Positions 8,855 to 17,725 of a DNA stretch of 64,000 nucleotides are shown one piece after another; position 1 is the first letter of the stretch; the number at the start of each line of letters is the position of its first letter. Source of the DNA: Lactobacillaceae bacterium (lineage in GTDB: Bacteria; Pseudomonadota; Alphaproteobacteria; RF32; CAG-239). The position numbers and the translations under genes were made by a program. Below the pieces are notes generated by a model, which made no database searches, was not told the origin of the DNA, and was given only the letters and a program-made list of their open reading frames with translations. The stretch is from NCBI GenBank assembly GCA_031271345.1, contig JAISVX010000003.1:1-64000 (forward strand), read 5' to 3'.

Positions 8855-10681
8855 TTACAGCTTTTCGTTAAGGTCAAACCAAGCCTGCTCGGTTTCATCT
8901 ATATGGTTTAATATTTGAGCCAAGTCTTTTTGCAGCGACACTATTTCGTTTGTATCTTTGACCTCGGCAAATTTATTTTCGACTTCCGCTTTTTTTATAT
9001 TAAGCTTTTCAAGTTCTCTTTCCAGGCGCTTAATCTGCGAGTTGATTAATTTTATTTCCTGAAAATCTACTTTCTTTTTTTCAGTTTTTTCTTTTTTTGC
9101 GGTTTGTTTTTTATCGGAGTCAGTACTTAGAAGCATATTCCTGTAATCGTCTAAATCGCCATCATAAGGTTTGCATTTGCTGTCTTTAACCAGCCATAAA
9201 TTATCCGCTATCAGCTCGATTAAATATAAATCGTGAGTAATAAGAATTATTGCGCCTTTATATTCGTTAAGAGCGGTAATTAATGCGTCTCTGGCATCCA
9301 TATCCAGATGGTTGTTCGGCTCGTCCAGAATTAAAAGAGCGGGAGAATTATAGCTCATTGCCGCAAACAAAAGCTTGGCTTTTTCGCCGCCTGAAAGATT
9401 TTTAATAGTGGTCAGCGCTTTGTCTTTTTCCAGTCCAAATCTTGCGAGATGGGTTCTAACTTTAACTTCCAAGCGCTCATTCATCAATCTTGCCATAAAC
9501 TCGGTCGGGGTTTGGTCAAGCGGAAGCTCTTCGGCTTGGTGCTGCGCAAAATATCCGACCTCAAGCTTATTGTTTCGGTGGATTTTTCCTTCCATCAGCT
9601 TAAGCCTGTGAGAAATTAGTTTGGCAAGGGTTGATTTGCCGTTGCCGTTTGCGCCGAGCAATGCAATTCTATCGTCTTCGGCAATGCTGAAATTTAAGTT
9701 TCTGAGAACAATTTTTTCACCATAGCCGACCGCGCCGTTTTCAATGGTAACCAATGGCGGAGCCAGTTCAAGCGGCTCGGGAAAATCGAACCTGATCGCG
9801 GGGTTGTCCTCAATAAGCGCAATGTCTTCCATCTTTTCCAGCATTTTGATACGGCTTTGCGCCTGTTTAGCTTTTGTCGCTTTATATCTGAATCTGTCGA
9901 CAAAAGACTGCAAATGCTGTCTTTTCTTTTCCTGCTTTATCGCTTGCTTTTCCAAAAGAACTTTCTGCATATCGCGGGTTCTTTTGAATATGTCATAGTT
10001 GCCGGTATAGCTTACAAGCCTGGTGTTATCCAAATGCAGGATATAATTGCATATTGAATTTAAGATATGTTTGTCATGGCTTATGAGCAGGAGTGTTCCG
10101 CGGTATTTTTGCAGATGACTCTCAAGCCAGATACTTGCCTCTAAATCCAAATGGTTTGTAGGCTCGTCGAGAAGCAAAATTTCTGACGGCTGAAATAATG
10201 CCGCCGCCAAAGCCATTCTCATCTGCCAGCCGCCGGAAAACTCTTTTATCGGCTTGTTCAAATCGGAGTTGCCGAACCCAAGCCCGTTTAAAATACTTGC
10301 CGCACGGGCTTCCGCAGAAGCCGCTTCAATAGCGTTGAGCCTTTCATGAATTTCCGCCAGCTCAAATTCTGAGGCGGTTTTAAGTTTTTGCAAAAGTTCT
10401 TTTCGCTCAATATCTTTGTTTAAAACAAAATCCATTAATGATGTTTCAAAATTATCGAATTCCTGCTCGACAAAAGAAATTCTGCTTGCGGGCGGAATAT
10501 AAACAGAGCCTGCTTCGGTTTCCATCTCATTTTTTATAACTTTGAATAATGTAGATTTTCCAGAGCCGTTGGGACCGATAACGCCGACTTTCTGCCCATC
10601 GGAAATATGGGCGGAGGAGTTTTGGATTAATATTTTTGTTCCAATCCTAACGGTTATGTTGTTAATATCTATCATTTTCAA
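8855..10681 (-). CDS. ABC-F family ATP-binding protein
   Basis: Two ABC ATPase domains, LSGGEKAKL and FSGGWQMRM signatures, no TMs, C-terminal coiled coil. Confidence 0.93.
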   Translation of the reverse strand: MKMIDINNITVRIGTKILIQNSSAHISDGQKVGVIGPNGSGKSTLFKVIKNEMETEAGSVYIPPASRISFVEQEFDNFETSLMDFVLNKDIERKELLQKLKTASEFELAEIHERLNAIEAASAEARAASILNGLGFGNSDLNKPIKEFSGGWQMRMALAAALFQPSEILLLDEPTNHLDLEASIWLESHLQKYRGTLLLISHDKHILNSICNYILHLDNTRLVSYTGNYDIFKRTRDMQKVLLEKQAIKQEKKRQHLQSFVDRFRYKATKAKQAQSRIKMLEKMEDIALIEDNPAIRFDFPEPLELAPPLVTIENGAVGYGEKIVLRNLNFSIAEDDRIALLGANGNGKSTLAKLISHRLKLMEGKIHRNNKLEVGYFAQHQAEELPLDQTPTEFMARLMNERLEVKVRTHLARFGLEKDKALTTIKNLSGGEKAKLLFAAMSYNSPALLILDEPNNHLDMDARDALITALNEYKGAIILITHDLYLIELIADNLWLVKDSKCKPYDGDLDDYRNMLLSTDSDKKQTAKKEKTEKKKVDFQEIKLINSQIKRLERELEKLNIKKAEVENKFAEVKDTNEIVSLQKDLAQILNHIDETEQAWFDLNEKL

Positions 10682-10771
10682 GCCTTTATTATCAATTATG
10701 CCTCTTATATCATTTATTTTGATTGTATCAAGTGCATATTTTGTAATATAAAGGCTGTAAGGAGAAAAATT

Positions 10772-10975
10772 ATGACTGAAAATGAAGAGCGATTAATAAA
10801 TATAGAAGTGTCTTTGGCTAATTGTGAAAAAACGATAGAGGAGCTAAACTCTGTTGTAATCGAGCAGGGAAAAATCATTAACAGCTTGATAAATCAATAT
10901 AAAAAGATTGTCGACAGCTTATCTTCGGAAGGAGTTAAGCCTTTGGGAGAAGAAACTCCGCCGCCGCACTATTGA
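10772..10975 (+). CDS. slyX: SlyX family protein
   Basis: 67-aa coiled coil with diagnostic C-terminal PPPHY. Confidence 0.85.
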   Translation: MTENEERLINIEVSLANCEKTIEELNSVVIEQGKIINSLINQYKKIVDSLSSEGVKPLGEETPPPHY

Positions 10976-11092
10976 TCTTCAAAAAGTTAAGCAAAAGTTT
11001 ATGAAAAAAAATAAAAATATGGGGTTGTTTTTTTATAATATTATATTATTAATTACGCCATATATTAACAGCAATAAATTTCAGGATTTGGT

Positions 11093-12397
11093 ATGGACGT
11101 TTTAAAAAGTAAGTTTAACGCGGTGAGAGCTATTGTTTCTCCTCTTTCGGCATTTTTTATCGGAACAGGTTTAACCTGCTGTGCGTACGCTTTGATGACA
11201 TCGGTGTCGTCATTAAGATTAGAGGCTATGGGTGTTCCGACATCTAAAGCGGGTTTGGTTTTGTCATTGTATTATCTGGGATATGTTTTAGCATCGTTAA
11301 AAGCATATAGAATAATCAATAAAGTTGGGCATATCAGAGCGTTTACCGCTTATGTTTCAATATTTTCCGCTTTATCAATACTGCACTTTTTCAACTCCAG
11401 CATATTTTTCTGGGGGGTAATGAGGCTTGCGGAAGGTTATTGTATCGGCGCCGCGACATTATGTTTGGAAAGCTGGCTGAATACCAGGGCAAACAACAGA
11501 AACCGCGGAGTTGTCATGTCTTTATATATGGTAACGACATACCTCGGTTCGTCTCTGGCTCAGGTAATGCTGAACATTCCTGACAAAGGCGAAGTAACGT
11601 TTTATATCATAATCTCTGTTTTGTTTTCGATTGCGCTTGTGCCAATTTCTTTAACCGCTTTGCCAACGCCGGAGATTTCTGTTCATGAAAGCATGCCTTT
11701 ATCAAAGCTTTATAAAAAAACGCCGGTTGGCGTGGTTGCCTGCTTTGTGAGCGGTTTTTTGGTCGGCTCGTTTTATGTTTTGGGTACGATCTTTTGTAAA
11801 AAAATGGGTTTGAGTATGGCGGAAACATCCATGTTTATGTTTTTTGGCGTGCTGGGAGGCATGGTCGCGCAAATTCCAGTCGGCAGAATTTCTGATAAAA
11901 TGGATAGGCGCTACGTAATCTTAGCTTCCAGCATAGTACTATGCGTATTGTCTCCTATAATATATTTTGTCATAACAAAAGGCGGCTGGTATTTGGGCGC
12001 GAGCGCGTTCATACTTGGCGCAAGCCTGTTTGTAATTTATCCTGTCTGCGTTTCTCACATCAATGACTTGGTTGAAGATAAAGAAAGAGTGCAGGCAAGC
12101 GGAAGACTAATTCTGCTGCAGGGCAGCGGGTTAATCGCTGGACCGGTCGTCGTGTCATTTTTTATGGAGCATATAGGAAACGTCAGTTTTTGCATCAGCT
12201 TGTCAGCGATAACTTTGGCTTTGATTATATTTATTAAAAAGCACATGAAAATAAAGCCGGATATTGGCTATGTTCAAGTTACTCCGACAACGCCTATACC
12301 TGTTTCGACATCCGCTATTTTTGAAGAGCTTGCTACAGACGATACTGCTGCGGACAGGGTTAAAAAGGTTCTGGCAAAAAAGAACAAAGATATCTAA
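11093..12397 (+). CDS. MFS transporter (YcaD-like)
   Basis: 12-TM MFS pattern, GRISDKMDRRYVI loop. Confidence 0.85.
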   Translation: MDVLKSKFNAVRAIVSPLSAFFIGTGLTCCAYALMTSVSSLRLEAMGVPTSKAGLVLSLYYLGYVLASLKAYRIINKVGHIRAFTAYVSIFSALSILHFFNSSIFFWGVMRLAEGYCIGAATLCLESWLNTRANNRNRGVVMSLYMVTTYLGSSLAQVMLNIPDKGEVTFYIIISVLFSIALVPISLTALPTPEISVHESMPLSKLYKKTPVGVVACFVSGFLVGSFYVLGTIFCKKMGLSMAETSMFMFFGVLGGMVAQIPVGRISDKMDRRYVILASSIVLCVLSPIIYFVITKGGWYLGASAFILGASLFVIYPVCVSHINDLVEDKERVQASGRLILLQGSGLIAGPVVVSFFMEHIGNVSFCISLSAITLALIIFIKKHMKIKPDIGYVQVTPTTPIPVSTSAIFEELATDDTAADRVKKVLAKKNKDI

Positions 12398-12402
12398 AAT
12401 AA

Positions 12403-12433
12403 AAAAGCTGCTCTTTTTGGAGCGGCTTTTTTT
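12403..12433 (+). terminator. intrinsic terminator
   Basis: AAAGCTGCTC-ttttt-GGAGCGGCTTTTTTT. Confidence 0.85.
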
Positions 12434-12526
12434 CTGTTTAATTAAAATTAGATAAAAAACACTTGTATAATCTTAGAATATTCTCTATTCTAAACGGCAT
12501 AAATATAGCTATGAAAGGATTTTAAC

Positions 12527-13600
12527 ATGACAGCTCCATTGATGCCTAAAGCTACTGCCGTATGGTTGGTTGAAAACACAACTTTAACATTCAGACAAAT
12601 AGCTTTTTTCTGCGAACTGCACGAGCTTGAAGTGCAGGCAATTGCGGATGGTGATATTGCGTATAATATCGTAGGTATGAACCCTATTACAACAGGTCAG
12701 TTAACATGGGAAGAAATTAGAAGATGCGAAGCTAATCCAAGAGAGCTTTTGCAGGCTTCGGAGATGGAAAGAAATGTTAAAGCCAGAAACTTAAAAACTA
12801 AAAAAGTTCTTTCCCCATCGCAGAGAGCTGATAAACCGGCGGCGATTTTGTGGGTTCTTAAAAACTATCCTGAGATTATTGACAGCCAGATTTGCAAGCT
12901 TATCGGCACGACAAAATCGACCATTGATAAAATTAGAAACGGCGAATATAAGGACGCTGCAAATCTGCGTCCGAAAAACCCAGTGGCAGTTGGTTTGTGC
13001 AGCGAGAAAGATTTGGAAAATGCTCTTAAAATTTCCCGTGCATATAATGAGCCTAAGCCTAAGAAGAAAAAAACCAAAAAGACCGCAAAGAAAGCCGTTA
13101 AAAAGGTTGTTGCAAAAAAAGCTAAAGCAGAGAAGGCGCCAGCGAAAAAAAACGCTGTAAAGAAAACTCCCGCTAAAAAGAAACCGGCAAAAGCAAAGAC
13201 TAAAGCAAAAGCGGAGGCCGTAAAGAAAGAAGCGAAAAAAACCGCGGATAAACCTGCGGCTAAAAAAGCAGTTGCTAAAAAGGCTGAATCAAAAGTTAAG
13301 AAAGCAGCTGTTAAAAAAGCTCCAGCCAAAAAAGCTGCCGTGAAAAAAGCGGAGCCAAAAGCTAAAAAAACAGTTAAAGCTCCAGCTAAAGCAAAGGCTG
13401 TAAAGAAAACCACAGTAAAAACTGTTAAAACAGCCAAAGCCACTGCTAAAGTTAAAGCGGAAAAAGCTCCTAAGGCTGAGAAAAAAGCCGCTGTAAAGAA
13501 ACCAGTCGCAAAGAAGCCGGTAACAAAAAAAGCTTCAGCCAAGAAACCGGCTGTTAAAAAAACTGCGGCGAAAAAGCCTGCGGCAAAAAAAGCAAAGTAA
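12527..13600 (+). CDS. DUF1013/TrcR-like protein with long Lys/Ala/Pro-rich histone H1-like C-terminal tail
   Basis: N-terminus MTAPLMPKATAVWLVENTTLTFRQIAFFCELHELEVQAIADGDIA...GMNPITTGQLTWEEIRRCE; about 180-residue KKxAAKKPxAK tail. Confidence 0.85.
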   Translation: MTAPLMPKATAVWLVENTTLTFRQIAFFCELHELEVQAIADGDIAYNIVGMNPITTGQLTWEEIRRCEANPRELLQASEMERNVKARNLKTKKVLSPSQRADKPAAILWVLKNYPEIIDSQICKLIGTTKSTIDKIRNGEYKDAANLRPKNPVAVGLCSEKDLENALKISRAYNEPKPKKKKTKKTAKKAVKKVVAKKAKAEKAPAKKNAVKKTPAKKKPAKAKTKAKAEAVKKEAKKTADKPAAKKAVAKKAESKVKKAAVKKAPAKKAAVKKAEPKAKKTVKAPAKAKAVKKTTVKTVKTAKATAKVKAEKAPKAEKKAAVKKPVAKKPVTKKASAKKPAVKKTAAKKPAAKKAK

Positions 13601-13616
13601 TTTTTGTCAAGAAATG

Positions 13617-13647
13617 AAAAAGCCCGCGTATGTGAGCGGGCTTTTTT
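13617..13647. terminator. shared terminator between convergent genes
   Basis: AAAAAGCCCGC-gtatgtga-GCGGGCTTTTTT. Confidence 0.85.
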
Positions 13648-13648
13648 G

Positions 13649-14212
13649 TTATTTGGTTTTTGCGTATATATTTGAATTTCTATATTTTCCGTACGCGAAT
13701 GTATCTTTAACGGCGGTTCCTTCAAAATTATAACCGTTTCTTTTTGCGACATTATTAGACGCTGTGTTTTCTTCGTCGCATTTTATAACTAGTCTGACCA
13801 TGCCTTTTTCAAACAGCATTTTCTCAAGAATTTGTATCATCTCGCTGACGTAGCCTTTTCTATTCGCATTTTCGGCAAGCCAGTAGCCGAATTCTCCGCT
13901 GTGGTTCTTATAATCTATATTATGAAAGTCAATCACTCCCACAGCATTATTTTTCTTATCTGTAATTATATACGCGTAGTTTTCTGCTTTATCCCAGATT
14001 TCCATAAACATTTTTGTTGATTCTTGAACGTCTTTTATGCTTTTTGTTCCATCAACCCAAAATAAATATTTTCGCAAAAAATTTCTGCTGCTCTCAATTA
14101 CGGAAAAAAGCTGGTTATCAAAACTATGGTTTCGCCGCGCTGCGTTTCCAACTTTTCCTTCAATAGTTTCTGGAAGATTAAGAATGTACCGCACTTGCCG
14201 CTCCTTTAACAA
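13649..14212 (-). CDS. GNAT N-acetyltransferase (RimJ/RimL-like)
   Basis: GEFGYWLAENANRKGYVSEMIQ...VIKCDEENTASNNVAKRNGY. Confidence 0.85.
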   Translation of the reverse strand: MLKERQVRYILNLPETIEGKVGNAARRNHSFDNQLFSVIESSRNFLRKYLFWVDGTKSIKDVQESTKMFMEIWDKAENYAYIITDKKNNAVGVIDFHNIDYKNHSGEFGYWLAENANRKGYVSEMIQILEKMLFEKGMVRLVIKCDEENTASNNVAKRNGYNFEGTAVKDTFAYGKYRNSNIYAKTK

Positions 14213-14942
14213 AAATTAAAAATTTATCTTTTACCGGCATGATGTTTTCTTCTTGTTTTTCGTACCAGACAATAGATTTACTTTCTTTATCCCATTTTCC
14301 GCCCACCATTGTTTCAGACAGTTTGCACATTTTATTAAACAGGACGGGAGCGTTTTTATGAATATCGCTGCCGAGAGAAAGTTTATATCCGTTGTTGTAA
14401 TCTATATTTTTTACCGGCGTTCCATCAATGCTTTTCTGCAGATATAAAACTTGCGCGCTGTCGTCCGGGTCTTCGCTGACTTTCGTAATTTCCATTCCGT
14501 GCTTCATTGCGTTTATCCAGCTTGCGGGATTATCGGCTGCAATTTGTATAATCGCCAGCTTTCTTTCCTTAACTTCGTCAAGGGTCTCAAAATATTCCAG
14601 CATGTGTTTCATCAAGCCGTGTTTTCTATACTCAGGGTCAACGATTATGGTTTTATATATGGCTATTTCCGAGTTGCTGTAATCACCTGCAAACTCGCTT
14701 AAATCTCTTTTTTCATTATCTTTGGGAAGTCCCAATGTTGACTGCGCGACAAGCTTCTCGCCATCAAAAACCCCGGCTATAAAGTAGTTGTCATTTTTCA
14801 GCGCTTTGTAAAACTCTTGTCTTGATTTGGGCAGAATAAAGTGCTTTTCATCTTCGGCAAGGTTGTCGTTAATTTTCTTTTGAAGGACAACCATGCTGTC
14901 TAAATCATTTATATTTAACTTTTTTATTTTTAATTCTTTCAT
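14178..14942 (-). CDS. GNAT N-acetyltransferase
   Basis: IVDPEYRKHGLMKHMLEYFE acetyl-CoA loop; MKELKIKK start chosen. Confidence 0.75.
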   Translation of the reverse strand: MKELKIKKLNINDLDSMVVLQKKINDNLAEDEKHFILPKSRQEFYKALKNDNYFIAGVFDGEKLVAQSTLGLPKDNEKRDLSEFAGDYSNSEIAIYKTIIVDPEYRKHGLMKHMLEYFETLDEVKERKLAIIQIAADNPASWINAMKHGMEITKVSEDPDDSAQVLYLQKSIDGTPVKNIDYNNGYKLSLGSDIHKNAPVLFNKMCKLSETMVGGKWDKESKSIVWYEKQEENIMPVKDKFLIFVKGAASAVHS

Positions 14943-14967
14943 TAAAACCAACTCCAGTGAAATTTGC

Positions 14968-15000
14968 AAAAAAAAATAGGGGTTTTATTCTACACCCCTA
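14968..15000 (-). terminator. intrinsic terminator between small ORF and GNAT gene
   Basis: Minus strand TAGGGGT-gtagaataaa-ACCCCTA TTTTTTTT. Confidence 0.8.
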
Positions 15001-15024
15001 CGACGAAACTTATTTAAGCACAAG

Positions 15025-15090
15025 TTATCGTCGCAGTCCGATACCGCGGCGGTCAAATTTGCGTACTAAAGCTGAGTTTGATAAATTCAT
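15025..15090 (-). CDS. candidate 21-aa basic small ORF / leader peptide MNLSNSALVRKFDRRGIGLRR*
   Basis: AAGGAG SD 7 nt before ATG; TTGACA (15137-15142) -17 nt- AAAATT upstream; hairpin over stop codon, then terminator; not in ORF track. Confidence 0.55.
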   Translation of the reverse strand: MNLSNSALVRKFDRRGIGLRR

Positions 15091-15161
15091 TAAAAATCTC
15101 CTTAATCTGCAACAATTTTGCAGGAAAATAAAAAAATGTCAAATAAAAAGTGGTGGTTTTT

Positions 15162-15668
15162 TTATTTTATTCCAAAATCGTCATCAACGACAATCTTCAA
15201 ATTTGAATCCATGGCGGCTAAATCTGCGGTTAAGTTGTTGTTTTCGGGTATAGTTTTCGTTTCACCGATGATTTTCAAGTCGTCGGTATATTCATCGTAC
15301 TTTTGCTTATATAAAGGAAGCTCCCTTAGGTCATATTCTTCAAGCAGGTGGATATAGCTATTTGCGGCTAAAGAATTTTCTTCGACAGTTTCTTCATTAT
15401 CATTTTCATCTAAAACTTCTACCTCCGGCTCAATTTCTTGAACAACAACTTGTTTAATGACGTCAGGTTTCACAGGATTTGTCTTCTCTGGCTGGTCGAG
15501 CATGTAAAAATCTGGCAGCTGCTCCGGCTTATCGCGCGCGGAGTTAGGGATAAAAAAATCGGGCTGGACTTTTTTTCTTTGATAACTGCCAGGACGCTGT
15601 GCATTTACGCCAGAAATCCACAAAATTGAAATGATTAAAAATATAACTGTAAAAATTTTCTTTTTCAT
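15162..15668 (-). CDS. small secreted protein, partner type A (paralogue of 54167-54463)
   Basis: Signal peptide MKKKIFTVIFLIISILWISGVNAQ; C-terminal YKQKYDEYTDDLKIIGETKTIPENNNLTADLAAM. Confidence 0.75.
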   Translation of the reverse strand: MKKKIFTVIFLIISILWISGVNAQRPGSYQRKKVQPDFFIPNSARDKPEQLPDFYMLDQPEKTNPVKPDVIKQVVVQEIEPEVEVLDENDNEETVEENSLAANSYIHLLEEYDLRELPLYKQKYDEYTDDLKIIGETKTIPENNNLTADLAAMDSNLKIVVDDDFGIK

Positions 15669-15723
15669 CTTATTATCAATCCATAATCAACACTGCTATA
15701 TAGTATACATCAAGGTGATAAAT

Positions 15724-16425
15724 ATGAAAAAGGTTTTTTTTATATTAACAGTTATTTTAGTTTGTTCGGCGCTGTCGGCGCGCGCTTGGTCTCAGGAAGT
15801 TTCTGGGGCTGAGGTTGATACAGATGTCGTCTGCGGCAATATGGAAATTAGCCCAGAAGTCGTTTTTACGACATCTTACGGCAAACTTGCGTATGATTAT
15901 GGCAGCACGACCAGAGCCTTGACCAGTATCGGAAAGAGGTATGGCATTGTTGAGAAGGGACTTTTTGCCGCAGGTCTGGCAACGGTCGGCGTTAATTGGG
16001 AAATCTCTGTGGATACAATAAGCAGAATAATAAGCGAAGACAATATATGCGTTATCCCTGTGAAAGTTGATATTTTTATCGGTTATGAAGACCCCGTAAT
16101 TTATGTGTCAAAAGACCTGAAGCCCGAAAGCTGTGAATATAACGTCGTTTTGAGGCATGAGCAGACGCACCAGCAGATAAATAAGCTTGCGCTGGATTAT
16201 TTCATTCCCAAATTGAAAGCAGCAGTTGAGCAAATATCAAAGGATGTCCGACCAACGGAGATTCAAAATCTGAACCAAATCGACAATGCGGCGGAAAATA
16301 TAAGCAATGAATATGTCGGGCATATATCTCCTCTTGTCGAACATTTCAAGAAAGAACTGCTGTCAGAACATTCAAAATTGGACAACCCTGAAAACTATAA
16401 GCATGAGGGCGATATCTGTAAATAA
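15724..16425 (+). CDS. secreted putative zinc-metalloprotease-like protein (HEQTH)
   Basis: Signal peptide MKKVFFILTVILVCSALSARA; EYNVVLRHEQTHQQINKLALDYF; paralogue of 53432-54127. Confidence 0.75.
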   Translation: MKKVFFILTVILVCSALSARAWSQEVSGAEVDTDVVCGNMEISPEVVFTTSYGKLAYDYGSTTRALTSIGKRYGIVEKGLFAAGLATVGVNWEISVDTISRIISEDNICVIPVKVDIFIGYEDPVIYVSKDLKPESCEYNVVLRHEQTHQQINKLALDYFIPKLKAAVEQISKDVRPTEIQNLNQIDNAAENISNEYVGHISPLVEHFKKELLSEHSKLDNPENYKHEGDICK

Positions 16426-16427
16426 AA

Positions 16428-17114
16428 TTAAGAAGCTTGTTCTTTCTTAATGTTGTTTTTTAGCATATAATCTTCAAGAAAAGCAAAAATGCCGTTATAG
16501 GCGTGGTCAATATATGTTTTGTCTTTTGAAGAGTTGGTGTTATAAAACAGCCTTACGGTTGTCATGCCGGCTTCTTTTGCAAATTCAAGGTTTGAGTAGC
16601 TGTCGTCGACAAAAATGCAGTCTTTAGGCAAATGCTTGATTTTTTTGCATAAATCATAATATACGTCGGAGCTTTCGTTTTTCTTGTAATGACCAAAATC
16701 TTCGACAGAGTAAAATCTGCCGTTAAAAATTTCAAACAGCCCAAGTTTTTTCAATATTTTTTCTGCCAAAGAGCGGCTGCTGTATGTAAATATGTACTGC
16801 TCAACGGGAAGATTCTTCAAAATGTCGTAAAGACCTTCGTAAGGAACAATATCCTCATAAGGCACATGCTCGTGGTACGCCCTGTAGAAATCTTCTATGC
16901 TGACATGATGGTCGCGATAGAAAAGCTCTCCGCCGTCACGGTATTTTGCAAAACCTTCTTTTACTTTTTCTAATGCGGTTTTAAAATCTAAATCCAAGCC
17001 AAGTTTTTCTATAATTACTCTCGCCATTGTTTCATCTAATTTATGACTAAATTCAGGAGTAATCCTGTACAAAGTATTATCTAAATCCCAGATTATAACA
17101 TTTTTATCCAACAT
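16428..17114 (-). CDS. HAD-superfamily pyrimidine 5'-nucleotidase-like hydrolase
   Basis: VIIWDLDNTLY, YIFTYSSRS, CIFVDDSYSNLEFAKEAGM. Confidence 0.88.
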   Translation of the reverse strand: MLDKNVIIWDLDNTLYRITPEFSHKLDETMARVIIEKLGLDLDFKTALEKVKEGFAKYRDGGELFYRDHHVSIEDFYRAYHEHVPYEDIVPYEGLYDILKNLPVEQYIFTYSSRSLAEKILKKLGLFEIFNGRFYSVEDFGHYKKNESSDVYYDLCKKIKHLPKDCIFVDDSYSNLEFAKEAGMTTVRLFYNTNSSKDKTYIDHAYNGIFAFLEDYMLKNNIKKEQAS

Positions 17115-17190
17115 TCATATTTTCCCACATAGCAATATAACGACACACCGCCGCCGATTTTAACAAATAAAATGATTTCGTCAATAAAAT

Positions 17191-17706
17191 TTAGTATGTA
17201 TCAAGAGAGTAAATTTCTTTTACCGCCCATTCGCCCTTTGCGTCGCTTATCACATATATTATATTTCCATTGCACAGCCCGAACCATGTTCCGTCGCAAG
17301 TGCTTTTGGTCTGTATTTCCACGGTGTGCATATCTATAGGATGAGTTTTGATAATTGAGTAATCTATTTTCTTTGGTCGTCCTAAATATTCGTCTTCCAT
17401 GAAAATGAAGCGAGGCAGTTTGGTTTTATCGCAAAAATTTAGTTTTGGGTTAATTGTGCATTTTACCGCTAGCTCAACAACGCACAGCGCGTCGTTGTCT
17501 TCGCATTCTAAGCCGGCATTGGAGACGTCGACATTGTGCAAAGCGTTGGTGAAATCAACTTTTGGAGGAACCACTACGGTTTCGCCTTCCTCAAGAACTT
17601 CAATGACATGCTCATAATCCGTATCGATGAGTTCTCCATTTGTCGTTGCGTAATAAAAAACAGCCCCGGCGAAAATTAGCGTTAAAATAAGCATGATTTT
17701 TTTCAT
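17191..17706 (-). CDS. exported/membrane-anchored hypothetical protein
   Basis: N-terminal MKKIMLILTLIFAGAVFYYATT; multiple Cys. Confidence 0.6.
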   Translation of the reverse strand: MKKIMLILTLIFAGAVFYYATTNGELIDTDYEHVIEVLEEGETVVVPPKVDFTNALHNVDVSNAGLECEDNDALCVVELAVKCTINPKLNFCDKTKLPRFIFMEDEYLGRPKKIDYSIIKTHPIDMHTVEIQTKSTCDGTWFGLCNGNIIYVISDAKGEWAVKEIYSLDTY

Positions 17707-17725
17707 GTTGTTTCCCCTTAAAATA

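Noticed and set aside
10908-11105. 65-aa ORF overlapping SlyX
   Set aside because: Overlaps a confident SlyX CDS out of frame and lacks a family signature.
13060-13595. Short-period repeats resembling a repeat array
   Set aside because: In-frame KKAAAKKPA low-complexity coding sequence; no uniform repeat/spacer structure, so not CRISPR.
12865-13752. 295-aa minus-strand ORF (AFFAAGFFAAVF...)
   Set aside because: Antisense artefact of the Lys/Ala-rich coding repeat of the DUF1013-like gene; composition is purely complementary to AAG/GCx codons.
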